A program made the position numbers and the translations under genes. The notes beneath the pieces were generated by a model. That model ran no database searches, was not told the origin of the DNA, and saw nothing but the letters and a program-made list of their open reading frames with translations. Below, piece after piece: positions 16,347 through 23,958 of a stretch of DNA of 43,160 bases (position 1 is its first letter; each line of letters opens with the position of its first letter). The DNA comes from an uncultured Neglectibacter sp. (lineage in GTDB: Bacteria > Bacillota > Clostridia > Oscillospirales > Acutalibacteraceae): the NCBI GenBank assembly GCA_904391645.1, contig CAJFMJ010000002.1:1-43160 (forward strand), in the 5' to 3' direction.

Positions 16347-17654
16347 GTGTCAGATAACCAGAACCGGGTGGAATTTACCCGGGAAATGAAAAAAGATTAC
16401 ACCATCCTCACGCCCAATATGGCGCCCATCCACTTTGAGCTGGTGAAAAACGTGCTGGAGAGCTTTGGGTTCCACATTGAGCTGCTGCGCACCACCGGCC
16501 GGGAGATTGTGGACGAGGGCCTGAAATATGTCCATAACGACACTTGCTATCCGGCGCTGCTCTCCATTGGGCAGCTGATGCACGCCCTGCACAGCGGCAA
16601 GTACGACCTGCACAAGGTGGCTCTCATCATGTCTCAGACCGGCGGCGGGTGCCGGGCCTCCAACTACATCCACCTGCTGCGGAAGGCCCTGAAAAAGGAC
16701 GGCCTGGAGTTTATCCCCGTGATCTCCGTGAACTTGTCCGGGTTGGAGTCCAACCCCGGGTTCAAGATCACCCTGCCCATGATCCGCCGGGCCATTGCCG
16801 CCCTGACCTACGGCGACCTGCTGATGCTTCTCAAAAACCAGACCAAGCCCTACGAGGTCACCCCCGGGGAAAGCGACGCCCTGGTGGACAGCTGGATCCA
16901 GAAGCTGACCCGTCTGTTCGAAGAGGGCAAGGCCTTCTCCCAGCGGGAAGTGCGGGAATATTTCGACCAGATCACCCAGTCCTTTGCGGACATCCAGCGT
17001 CGGGACGTGGAGAAGATCAAAGTGGGCGTGGTGGGCGAGATCTATGTGAAATACTCTCCCCTGGCCAACAACGACCTGGAGCAGTTCCTGTTTGAGCAGG
17101 GCTGCGAGGTGATGGTGCCGGGCATCCTGTCCTTTATGATCTTCAAGGTGGATAACCGGCTGGAGGACATCCAGCTTTACGGTGGGAACCAGGCCAAAAA
17201 GCAGGTGTGCACCTTGCTGAAATGGTATTTCACCAAATATGAAACCGACCTGATCGCCGCCGTGAAGAAGTTCCCCCAGTTCACCGCGCCCTCCCCCTAT
17301 TCCCACTTGAAAGCCCTGGCCGGGAAGGTCATTGGCTACGGCTGCAAAATGGGCGAGGGTTGGCTGCTCACTGCCGAGGCCATGGAGCTGGTGGAAAGCG
17401 GTTACGGCAACGTGGTGTGCGCCCAGCCCTTTGGCTGCCTGCCCAACCACATTGTGGGCAAGGGCATGATCCGCAAGGTGAAGCGGCTCTATCCCCAGGC
17501 CAACATTGTCCCCATTGACTACGACCCTTCGGCCACCCAGGTGAACCAGGAAAACCGCATCAAGCTGATGCTGGCTGTGGCCAAAGAGCAGCAGCGGGAC
17601 CGGGAAGAAGCGGCTCAGGCTGGCTCCGCAGCCCCGGCGCCGGCCAAGGCGTAA
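16347..17654 (+). CDS. 2-hydroxyacyl-CoA dehydratase D-component-like protein (COG3581 type)
   Basis: A 435-residue partner of the activase encoded 26 bases upstream. It has the conserved cysteine spots of the family: NDTCYPALLSIGQ, TGGGCRASNYIHLLRKAL, YGCKMGEGWLLTAEA, and CAQPFGCLPNHIVGKGM, followed by NIVPIDYDPSATQVNQENR. The end (AAQAGSAAPAPAKA) is a flexible tail. In related genomes this region is the C-terminal part of a single large protein, so here it is a split version; it probably forms a complex with 13396-16320. Start GTG 16347 has AAAGGAG 12 bases upstream, a rather long distance; an ATG 39 bases further on (16386) is an alternative. The reaction catalysed is not established for this branch. 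Confidence 0.87.
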   Translation: MSDNQNRVEFTREMKKDYTILTPNMAPIHFELVKNVLESFGFHIELLRTTGREIVDEGLKYVHNDTCYPALLSIGQLMHALHSGKYDLHKVALIMSQTGGGCRASNYIHLLRKALKKDGLEFIPVISVNLSGLESNPGFKITLPMIRRAIAALTYGDLLMLLKNQTKPYEVTPGESDALVDSWIQKLTRLFEEGKAFSQREVREYFDQITQSFADIQRRDVEKIKVGVVGEIYVKYSPLANNDLEQFLFEQGCEVMVPGILSFMIFKVDNRLEDIQLYGGNQAKKQVCTLLKWYFTKYETDLIAAVKKFPQFTAPSPYSHLKALAGKVIGYGCKMGEGWLLTAEAMELVESGYGNVVCAQPFGCLPNHIVGKGMIRKVKRLYPQANIVPIDYDPSATQVNQENRIKLMLAVAKEQQRDREEAAQAGSAAPAPAKA

Positions 17655-17680
17655 GGCCGGCCGGGTAGGAAAGAGCCCCA

Positions 17681-17696
17681 GCAGGGGCGCCCCTGC
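17681..17696. repeat. 16-base perfect palindrome GCAGGGGCGCCCCTGC
   Basis: A GC-only palindrome in the 118-base gap between the dehydratase-like gene and the DegV gene. It has no T tract, so it is more likely an RNA processing or stability element than a terminator. Confidence 0.5.
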
Positions 17697-17772
17697 GCCG
17701 GACGCCGGCAGCGGGAAGGAGAAACTATCTTTTGGGAAGTCCCCTTTGGGGGAAAAGGAGAGGAAGTCAGAA

Positions 17773-18633
17773 ATGGCACAGCGGAAAGTGATTTTAAGCG
17801 CCGACAGCACTTGCGACTTGGGCGAGGAGCTGAAGGCACGGTACGACGTGCAGTATTACCCCTTCCACATCATTCTGGAAGGGAAACAGTACCAGGACAA
17901 CGTGGATATCCACGTCCAGGAGATTTACCAAGCCTATTACGACCGGAAGGCCCTGCCTGCCACGGCGGCCATCAATGTGGCAGAGTATGTGGAGTATTTC
18001 AAGCCCTGGGTGGACCAGGGGTACGACGTGATCCACTTCTGTTTGGGCGGGGCGCTTTCCAGCTCCCAGCGCAACTGCGTGTTGGCTGCCCGGGAACTGG
18101 GAGGCCACGTGTTCCCCATTGACAGCTGCAACTTGTCCACTGGCATTGCCCTGCAGATCATCGAGGCTGGGGAGCGCATCCAGGCCGGGATGCCTGCGGT
18201 GGAGATTGCAAAGGCCATGGAGGGCATCATCCCCCACTGCCATGCAAGTTTCATCCTGGACACCCTGGAGTTTATGAAGGCCGGCGGGCGGTGCTCCGCG
18301 GTGGTGGCCTTTGGGGCCAACCTGCTGTCCTTGAAGCCCTGCATCGAGGTGAACAACGCCGACGGCTCCATGCACGTGGGGAAAAAATACCGGGGCACCC
18401 TGAAAAAAGTGCTGCCCCAGTATGTGAAGGACCAGCTTTCCCAGTATCCCAACATCAAGCGGGACCATCTGTTCATCACCTATTCCACCATTGACCCCTC
18501 CTATGTGGAGCTGGTGCGCAAAGCCGTGGAGCAGGAGATGGACTTCCGGGAGATCCATGTGACCACGGCCAGCTGGACCATTGCCAGCCACTGCGGGCCC
18601 AATACCCTGGGCATCCTGTTCGAAACGGAATGA
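17773..18633 (+). CDS. DegV family fatty-acid-binding protein
   Basis: A 286-residue protein with the DegV fold: VILSADSTCDLGEEL at the start, then FHIILEGKQYQDNVDI, the ligand loop GGALSSSQRNCV, DSCNLSTGIALQIIEAG, TLEFMKAGGRCSAVVAF and IEVNNADGSMHVGKKYRG. DegV proteins bind a fatty acid between two domains; in Firmicutes the FakB members present it to the kinase FakA. No fakA (DAK2 protein) is in the window, so a FakB role is not shown. ATG 17773 follows GGAGAGGAAG. The gene is in line with the activase pair and may share its transcript. A terminator follows. Confidence 0.93.
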   Translation: MAQRKVILSADSTCDLGEELKARYDVQYYPFHIILEGKQYQDNVDIHVQEIYQAYYDRKALPATAAINVAEYVEYFKPWVDQGYDVIHFCLGGALSSSQRNCVLAARELGGHVFPIDSCNLSTGIALQIIEAGERIQAGMPAVEIAKAMEGIIPHCHASFILDTLEFMKAGGRCSAVVAFGANLLSLKPCIEVNNADGSMHVGKKYRGTLKKVLPQYVKDQLSQYPNIKRDHLFITYSTIDPSYVELVRKAVEQEMDFREIHVTTASWTIASHCGPNTLGILFETE

Positions 18634-18643
18634 ACCCACGAAA

Positions 18644-18679
18644 AACCGCTCCCCCTTTTTGGGAGAGCGGTTCTTTTTT
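18644..18679 (+). terminator. Rho-independent terminator after the DegV gene
   Basis: AACCGCTCCCCC and GGGAGAGCGGTT pair with one mismatch around TTTTT, followed by CTTTTTT. The complementary side has AAAAA/T runs as well, so it may also serve the convergent ROK gene. Confidence 0.85.
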
Positions 18680-18697
18680 GTATTTGGAAAAAATAAA

Positions 18698-19645
18698 TTA
18701 GAATAACAGCTCTGCTGCGCCTAAAATGCCCACGTCCTGCCCACACTGGGCAAAGAGGAACTCCACCGGTTCCTCCGTGTGGCAGAAGGAGTCGAAGGCT
18801 TTGCGCACCCGGTCAAACAGCAGGGGGCCCATTTTTGTCAGCCCGCCGCCAAACACAAAGCAGTCGATGTTCAGGGTCATATACAGGTTAAACACCCACA
18901 CCCCCAGGTACAGGGCCATCTGGTCCAGGGCGCGCAGGGCCATGGGATCCCCGGCCCGGGCGGCCTGCTCGATGTGCCGGGCGTCAATTTTCTCCGGGGA
19001 GCCGGCCAGGTCCACCATCAAGGTGGGTTCCCCCTGGGCGATCCACTGGCGGATGTGCTGGACGATCATCCCGCCGGAGGAGTAGGACTGGGCACAGCCT
19101 TGGTTGCCGCAGCCGCAGGGCAGCCCCTGCCCCGGGGTGAGGACGGTGTGGCCGCTCTCGCCGGCAAAGCCGTTGCTGCCCCGGAACAGCTGGCCGTGAA
19201 TGATGATGGCCGAGGAAAGCCCGGTGCTCACCGGGCAGTAGAGCATATGGGGCCGGCCCACACCGGCCCCCTGGCGGGATTCCGCCAAGGCGGCGCAGTG
19301 GGCATCGTTGTCCACTTCCACAGCCACCCCGGGGAGCAGCTGCTGCAAAAAGGCTTTCACCCCAAAGCCGTTGAGGTTGGGCAGGGCGGCGCACAGCACC
19401 ACAGACCCTTCCGGGTACCGCACCAAAGAGGGCACCCCCACCCCCACGCCTTTCAGGTCTTCCCAGGGAAGGGAAAGTTCCTCCATTAGCTGCCGCAGGG
19501 TATCCACCGTTTGCCGGAAAAAGTCTTGGGCAGACAGGGTGGGGTCCGAAGGGTATTTCGCCTTCCCCAGCAGGGTTTTGTCTTCGCCGAAAACGCCCAG
19601 GGCCACCTTGGTCCCTCCAACGTCAATGCCAGCGGTATAGTCCAT
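18698..19645 (-). CDS. ROK family sugar kinase (glucokinase-like)
   Basis: A 315-residue ROK protein. GIDVGGTKVALGVFG is the phosphate-binding start; VEVDNDAHCAALAE carries the catalytic aspartate; GESGHTVLTPGQG with CGCGNQGCAQ is the zinc-binding ROK signature, with Gln where most have Glu after the last Cys. ROK kinases phosphorylate glucose, N-acetylmannosamine, N-acetylglucosamine or fructose; which one cannot be said. There is no helix-turn-helix, so it is a kinase, not a repressor. ATG 19645 is chosen because AGAAAGG lies before it and because the promoter would leave ATG 19660 (five codons earlier) almost without leader. It is alone on its strand. Confidence 0.9.
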   Translation of the reverse strand: MDYTAGIDVGGTKVALGVFGEDKTLLGKAKYPSDPTLSAQDFFRQTVDTLRQLMEELSLPWEDLKGVGVGVPSLVRYPEGSVVLCAALPNLNGFGVKAFLQQLLPGVAVEVDNDAHCAALAESRQGAGVGRPHMLYCPVSTGLSSAIIIHGQLFRGSNGFAGESGHTVLTPGQGLPCGCGNQGCAQSYSSGGMIVQHIRQWIAQGEPTLMVDLAGSPEKIDARHIEQAARAGDPMALRALDQMALYLGVWVFNLYMTLNIDCFVFGGGLTKMGPLLFDRVRKAFDSFCHTEEPVEFLFAQCGQDVGILGAAELLF

Positions 19646-19675
19646 GGTTTTGTCCACCATCCTTTCTTCTGTCTT

Positions 19676-19704
19676 ATGATACGGGCTTTTGCGGGAAAAT
19701 ACAA
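19676..19704 (-). promoter_or_regulatory. Sigma-A promoter of the ROK kinase gene
   Basis: On the minus strand TTGTAT (19699-19704), 17-base spacer, TATCAT (19676-19681). Confidence 0.65.
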
Positions 19705-19778
19705 CCCCCGGGCTGGCTTTTTTCTCCCCTGCCAGAGAGCGGAATAGAGAAAAAATTCAAATTCACCAGACCTCTCCA

Positions 19779-19808
19779 TTGACGCGCACTGGAAAAAAAT
19801 GGTATAAT
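19779..19808 (+). promoter_or_regulatory. Sigma-A promoter of the MarR gene
   Basis: TTGACG (19779-19784), 18-base spacer, exact TATAAT (19803-19808), with TGG in front giving an extended -10. Confidence 0.75.
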
Positions 19809-19810
19809 TA

Positions 19811-19829
19811 TTTGAAAATGGTTCAAAAT
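19811..19829. promoter_or_regulatory. Candidate MarR operator
   Basis: TTGAA (19812-19816) and TTCAA (19822-19826) form an inverted repeat around AATGG, with further partial symmetry outside (ATTT/AAAT). It sits just after the -10 box of the marR promoter, at the expected start of transcription, as for self-controlling MarR proteins. Confidence 0.5.
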
Positions 19830-19874
19830 GAAACTATTTTTTCCGTTGTTTTCCTTGGGAAAGGGGCCTTTGCG

Positions 19875-20354
19875 ATGGAGAGGGGAAAAAAGCTGGTAGG
19901 CATGGAGGAAAACCTGGCAGTGGTGATGATGCGGGTGCGGCGCAGTGTGCGCACGGCCTTGCGGGATGCTGTGCGGGAAGTGGGCCTGACGCAAAACGAG
20001 ATCGAGGTGCTCTTGTTCCTGGCCCAGGGCAAGTGTAACACGGCCCGGGACATCAGCCAGGTGCGGGGGATGCCCCGGTCGTTGGTGAGCAAAGCGGTGG
20101 ACCAGCTGGTGCGCCGGGGGTATGTCCACACACAACAGGACCAAATGGACCGGCGGGTGGTGCGGTTGAAATTGCAGCCCACAGCCCAGGCCATTGTGGA
20201 GCGGCTGCTCCAGGCCCGCAAGGACTACTTTGCCCGCCTGTGCCAGGGGGTCACCCAGGAAGAGGCCACGGTGTTTTACGCCATGGTGGAAAAAATGGTG
20301 AAAAATTTAGACGCGTGGGAGCGCCTGATGGAAAAGGGTTCCCGCGCAGTGTAG
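19875..20354 (+). CDS. MarR family transcriptional regulator
   Basis: A 159-residue winged-helix dimer protein. N-terminal helix ENLAVVMMRVRRSVRTALRD, then GLTQNEIEVLLFLAQG, recognition helix region TARDISQVRGMPRSLVSKAVDQLVRRGYV, and the wing with DQMDRRVVRLKLQPTAQAIV (last part of MarR signature D-R-R). Such proteins repress nearby genes until a small ligand or oxidation releases them. ATG 19875 has GAAAGGGG 7 bases upstream. It is 58 bases ahead of a lipid kinase gene on the same strand, which is the likely target besides itself; a small hairpin (CCCCTT/AAGGGG) lies in that gap. Ligand unknown. Confidence 0.92.
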   Translation: MERGKKLVGMEENLAVVMMRVRRSVRTALRDAVREVGLTQNEIEVLLFLAQGKCNTARDISQVRGMPRSLVSKAVDQLVRRGYVHTQQDQMDRRVVRLKLQPTAQAIVERLLQARKDYFARLCQGVTQEEATVFYAMVEKMVKNLDAWERLMEKGSRAV

Positions 20355-20412
20355 GCCTGCCGGCAGCCCGTCCCCTTGGGGAAGGGGTGCGCCGGCAAGG
20401 GAGGTGTTGCAG

Positions 20413-21294
20413 ATGGAAGTCTGGATATTGGCGAATACTCGGGCGGGGAAACACAGGGCCCGGCAGGAGGGGGAAAGCGTCCGGCGGGTGTTTGCCCTGG
20501 GGGGCGCCCGTGTGCGGATGGCCTATACCGGTTCGCTGGAGGAGGCGGAGGGCTTTTTGCAGCGGGCGGCAGCCCAAAAGCCGGACCTACTGGTGTGCTG
20601 CGGCGGGGACGGCACCTTGAGCCACGCCGTGGGCTTTTTGGGGGAGCTGGGCGCCCCCATGCCCCTGGGGTTTGTGCCCATAGGCACCACCAACGACTTT
20701 GCCAATTCCCTGGGGATGCCCAAGGAGCCTGCCCGGGCAGCGGAGCAGATCCTCCATGGGGAAAGCCACCGGCTGGACCTGGGCAGCTTTGAGGGGCGGC
20801 GGTTTTTGTATGTGGCCTCCTTTGGGGCCTTTACCCAGTCCTCTTATAAGGCGCCCCCCCAGGTGAAGGCTACCCTGGGCCACCTGGCCTATGTGCTGGA
20901 AAGCGCCAGGGAGCTGCCTTTTTTGCAAGCCATCCCCCTGGAGGCGGAGGTGGACGGGGACCTGGTCCAAGGGGAGTTCCTCTTCGGGGCGGTGAGCAAC
21001 GCCACCTCTTTGGGCGGGGTGATGAAGCTTTCTCCGGAACAGGTCCAGCTGGACGACGGCTTTTTCGAGCTGACCTTGATCCGCAAGCCCCAAACCCCTG
21101 TGGAGCTGGGGCAGATTGTCCAGCTGCTGCACCACGGCCGCCAGGACGGTTCCCTGGTGATGCGCCGGCCTGTGACCCGGTGCGTGTTCCGCGGCCAGGA
21201 GGGCTTGGACTGGTCCCTGGACGGGGAGTGTGTCCCCGGGGGCGCCCAGGCGGGCGTGGAGGTCCTGTCCCAGGCGTTGGAGCTGGTGTACTGA
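20413..21294 (+). CDS. Diacylglycerol kinase-like lipid kinase (YegS/DagK family)
   Basis: A 293-residue soluble lipid kinase. WILANTRAGKHRAR at the N terminus, CCGGDGTLSHAV (the GGDGT nucleotide loop at about residues 61-65), VPIGTTNDFANSLGMP and the all-beta second domain with GAVSNATSLGGVMKLSPEQV and LDDGFFELTLIRKP fit the family, as does the final SLDGE. These enzymes phosphorylate diacylglycerol or related lipids, recycling it to phosphatidate. ATG 20413 has GGGAGGTG upstream at 7-8 bases. It follows the MarR gene and ends before a terminator that reaches into the opposite symporter gene. The exact lipid is not certain. Confidence 0.9.
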   Translation: MEVWILANTRAGKHRARQEGESVRRVFALGGARVRMAYTGSLEEAEGFLQRAAAQKPDLLVCCGGDGTLSHAVGFLGELGAPMPLGFVPIGTTNDFANSLGMPKEPARAAEQILHGESHRLDLGSFEGRRFLYVASFGAFTQSSYKAPPQVKATLGHLAYVLESARELPFLQAIPLEAEVDGDLVQGEFLFGAVSNATSLGGVMKLSPEQVQLDDGFFELTLIRKPQTPVELGQIVQLLHHGRQDGSLVMRRPVTRCVFRGQEGLDWSLDGECVPGGAQAGVEVLSQALELVY

Positions 21295-21324
21295 GGCCAA
21301 GGGGAGCTGCGCCCTTTCCCCAGC

Positions 21325-21360
21325 AAAAAAACGGGCCTGCCGCAACACGCAGCAGACCCG
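21325..21360 (-). terminator. Terminator of the symporter gene (minus strand)
   Basis: On the minus strand CGGGTCTGC pairs with GCAGGCCCG (one G-T pair) and is followed by TTTTTTTG. Confidence 0.75.
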
Positions 21361-21367
21361 GTTTCCC

Positions 21368-21392
21368 AGGAGGCTTTAAGCCTCCTTTTTTT
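21368..21392 (+). terminator. Terminator of the lipid kinase gene, inside the 3' end of the symporter gene
   Basis: AGGAGGC-TTTAA-GCCTCCT is a perfect 7-base stem followed by TTTTTT on the plus strand. The loop contains the symporter stop codon (21376-21378, minus strand), so the two convergent transcripts overlap here. Confidence 0.8.
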
Positions 21393-22872
21393 GGTAGAAG
21401 GCCAGATTGCTTTGGCCGGAAGGCCATCCCAGCTTCCGGGCCAGGTGGGAAACCACCCCGCACAGCAGGAAGGATACCCCCATGGCCAGGCAGGCGTACA
21501 GGGGGCCGTTGGGGGTGGTGAACCCGGATGCCGCCGCAGGCAGGAAGGCGGTGAGGAAGCCTCCCAGCATCCCGGCCCAGGCCCCGGCCCGGTTCAGCTT
21601 CTTCCAATAGAGGGTCAGCACATAGGGCGCCAGGAAGGAGCCGGACAGGATCCCCCAGGAGTAGGACATCATCTCCAGGATGGGGGTGGGGTAGTTGGCG
21701 ATGAGGTAGCTCAAGACCACAAAGGCCAGGCACAAAAACCGGGTGACCGTGGCCAGGGTCCGCTCCCCCAGGCCCTTGAGCCAGCTGGCCTTGATGAGGT
21801 CCATGGACACGGTGGAGCAGGCGGTGAGGGTGATGCTGGACAGGGTGGACACCGAGGCGGAGATCAGCAGCACCAGGATGACGCCGATGAGCAGGTTGGG
21901 CAGCCCGGCGGTGTTGAGCATGATGGGCACCAGGAAGTCGGTGCCGCCCTCCGGCATGGTTTCCCCGAAAAACAGGTGGGAGAAGGAGCCGATGAAATAG
22001 CCGCCGCCCGCCACCAGCAGGGAGAAGAAGGTGGAGATGACCACACCCCGGCGGACTTCCCGCTTGTCCCGGATGCCGTAGTATTTGTGCACCATCTGGG
22101 GCAGGCCCCAGGTGCCGAAGCTGGTCATCAGGATGGTGGAGATCAGCGCCAGCGCCGAGGACCCGGACAGGGGCATCATCTCGTGGGCTTTCATGTAGTC
22201 CACCATCCGGGAGAGGCCGGTGGTGAGGCCCCCCACCTGGGAGGAACGCACCACCAGCACAATCAGGGCCGTCACACCCACCATCATCACAAAGCCCTGG
22301 ACAAAGTCGGCCTTCAGGGTGGCCATATAGCCCCCCAGTACCAGCACCAGGGCCGAGGCGATGGCAATGATGATCATGCAGGCTTGCTCATCAATGTCCA
22401 GAATCACCGAGCACACGCTGGTCAGCCCCTTGTACACCGAGGCGGAGTAGGGGATGAGGAACAGGAAGATCACCACCGTGGCAAACAGCCGCATCCCCGG
22501 GCTTTGGAAACGCTTCTCAAACAGCTGGGGCATGGATTTGATGTCGTGGCGGCGGGTCAGGTCCCGGGTGCGGTTGGCCAGCACCAGCCAGGCCAGCAGC
22601 GTGCCGAACACCGCGTTGCCCAGGCCCACCAGGCCGCTCCACAGGCCGTAGTTCCAGCCGGAGCCGCCGGAATAGCCGATGAACATCACCGCGGAAAAGT
22701 ACGCCGCACCGTAAGAGAGGGCCGAGATCCAGGCCCCGGCGCTGCGTCCGCCTACGGTAAAGCCCGCCATGTCTGTGCCTTTGCGGGAATACCAAATGCC
22801 GATCCCCAGCATAAACAGGGCGTATATCCCAATGACTACCCAAATGGTCACTTCCTTGCTCAATGTTGCCAC
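21376..22872 (-). CDS. Sodium:solute symporter (SSS family)
   Basis: A 498-residue inner-membrane Na+-coupled importer with about thirteen hydrophobic segments. VVIGIYALFMLGIGIWYSR, GGRSAGAWISALSYGAAYFS, GYSGGSGWNYGLWSGL, RRHDIKSMPQLFEKRF and ISASVSTLSSITLTACSTV are in the places where SSS proteins (PutP, PanF, sugar carriers) have conserved helices; the Ser/Thr-rich last one is the helix that usually holds Na+ ligands. The substrate is not clear. The start is uncertain: GTG 22872 is only one base after AAAGGA, while TTG 22863 is at the normal 10-base distance and may be the true start. The control region upstream holds three 16-base repeats. Confidence 0.92.
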   Translation of the reverse strand: MATLSKEVTIWVVIGIYALFMLGIGIWYSRKGTDMAGFTVGGRSAGAWISALSYGAAYFSAVMFIGYSGGSGWNYGLWSGLVGLGNAVFGTLLAWLVLANRTRDLTRRHDIKSMPQLFEKRFQSPGMRLFATVVIFLFLIPYSASVYKGLTSVCSVILDIDEQACMIIIAIASALVLVLGGYMATLKADFVQGFVMMVGVTALIVLVVRSSQVGGLTTGLSRMVDYMKAHEMMPLSGSSALALISTILMTSFGTWGLPQMVHKYYGIRDKREVRRGVVISTFFSLLVAGGGYFIGSFSHLFFGETMPEGGTDFLVPIMLNTAGLPNLLIGVILVLLISASVSTLSSITLTACSTVSMDLIKASWLKGLGERTLATVTRFLCLAFVVLSYLIANYPTPILEMMSYSWGILSGSFLAPYVLTLYWKKLNRAGAWAGMLGGFLTAFLPAAASGFTTPNGPLYACLAMGVSFLLCGVVSHLARKLGWPSGQSNLAFYQKKEA

Positions 22873-22885
22873 ATCCTTTAACTGG

Positions 22886-22928
22886 TTGCTTTAGCGCTTA
22901 TATGCTTTAAAGCTGACATGCTTTAAAG
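22886..22928. repeat. Three 16-base-spaced GCTTTA(AAG) repeats upstream of the symporter
   Basis: TTGCTTTA at 22886-22893, ATGCTTTAAAG at 22902-22912 and ATGCTTTAAAG at 22918-22928 are each 16 bases apart. The two right-hand copies contain the palindrome CTTTAAAG. They lie right after the symporter promoter, so they are likely binding sites for a regulator. Confidence 0.6.
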
Positions 22929-22935
22929 TGATAAA

Positions 22936-22964
22936 ATTTTAGCATAGATGCGGGAAAAAAACAA
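22936..22964 (-). promoter_or_regulatory. Sigma-A promoter of the symporter gene
   Basis: On the minus strand TTGTTT (22959-22964), 17-base spacer, TAAAAT (22936-22941). The expected start of transcription falls at the edge of the 16-base repeats. Confidence 0.65.
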
Positions 22965-23139
22965 GCCTAAATCCACAAAGTTTCCCCAGTTTTTGCAAAA
23001 GGGCAAGGGGCCCTGTGGAAAGCCTGAGCACCGTGAGGGCTTCGTCCCAGGGGGGAGGGGCCTTTGGGGAAGGAGCACACCAGGGTCGGGCAGGTGCTCC
23101 CGGCAGGTGCGGGCTTCATAGAATATTCACCTCTTTTTC

Positions 23140-23168
23140 TTGCTTTTGCCACAGTTACCGGGTACAAT
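23140..23168 (+). promoter_or_regulatory. Sigma-A promoter of the response regulator-kinase-HtrA operon
   Basis: TTGCTT (23140-23145), 17-base spacer, TACAAT (23163-23168). The leader is about 60 bases. Confidence 0.6.
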
Positions 23169-23232
23169 AAATTTACATTGGGGAAAAGCACCCAGGAGAG
23201 AGAACTTTCGGAAAAAAGGGAGGGCCTGTTTT

Positions 23233-23928
23233 ATGGCGTCTGGAAAGATCCTGATTGTGGACGACGATACCAATATCTGCGAGCTGTTGCGGCTCTATAT
23301 AGAAAAGGAGGGCTTTGAGGCCTCCATTGCCAACGATGGGGAAGCTGCTTTGAAAATGTTCGACACAGTAAACCCCGACCTGATCCTGTTGGACATCATG
23401 CTCCCCGGCCTGGACGGCTGGCAGGTGTGCCGGGAGATCCGGAAAAAATCCGACCGGCCCATCATCATGCTCACCGCCAAGGGCGAGGTGTTCGACAAGG
23501 TGCTGGGACTGGAGCTGGGAGCCGATGACTATGTGGTGAAGCCCTTTGAAACAAAAGAGGTGATCGCCCGGATCAACGCCGTGCTGCGCCGCAGCGGCAA
23601 GCACAGCGAGGACAAGGACGAAAACAAGGTGGTCACCTATGAAAACCTGTCCATCAACCTGACCAACTACGAGCTGAAGGTAAACGGCGTCCAGGTGGAC
23701 ACGCCCCCCAAGGAGATGGAGCTGATCTATCACTTGGCGTCCAACCCCAACCGGGTGTTCACCCGGGACCAGCTGCTGGACGAGGTGTGGGGCTTTGACT
23801 ACTACGGCGACAGTCGCACGGTGGACGTCCACGTAAAGCGGCTGCGGGAAAAGCTGGAAGGCGCATCGGACAAGTGGGCCCTGAAGACCGTGTGGGGCGT
23901 GGGATATAAATTTGAGGTAAAAGAATGA
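23233..23928 (+). CDS. OmpR/PhoB-type response regulator
   Basis: A 231-residue DNA-binding response regulator. The receiver domain (about 5-118) has the acidic pocket VDDD, phosphorylation site D54 (LILLDIMLPGLDG), MLTAKG and the KPF lysine motif (YVVKPFETKEV). The winged-helix domain follows from about 135 with TPPKEMELIYHLASNPNRVF, DQLLDEVWGFDYYGDSRTVD and VHVKRLREKL, ending in TVWGVGYKFEVKE. ATG 23233 has AAAGGGAGG at 9 bases. It is 30 bases before its kinase gene and heads a four-gene operon that includes the HtrA protease, so envelope stress is a likely signal, as in CssRS or CpxRA systems. Confidence 0.96.
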   Translation: MASGKILIVDDDTNICELLRLYIEKEGFEASIANDGEAALKMFDTVNPDLILLDIMLPGLDGWQVCREIRKKSDRPIIMLTAKGEVFDKVLGLELGADDYVVKPFETKEVIARINAVLRRSGKHSEDKDENKVVTYENLSINLTNYELKVNGVQVDTPPKEMELIYHLASNPNRVFTRDQLLDEVWGFDYYGDSRTVDVHVKRLREKLEGASDKWALKTVWGVGYKFEVKE

Positions 23929-23958
23929 CCAGCTTTTAGTGGCTGAGAAAGGCGAGCC

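Larger units (their letters stand above)
22873..23232. other. Divergent intergenic region between symporter and two-component operon
   Basis: The 360 bases hold the symporter promoter with its repeats at the left end and the response-regulator promoter at the right. In the middle there is a G-rich stretch with GGCAGGTGC written twice (near 23088 and 23103). I see no gene. Confidence 0.5.
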
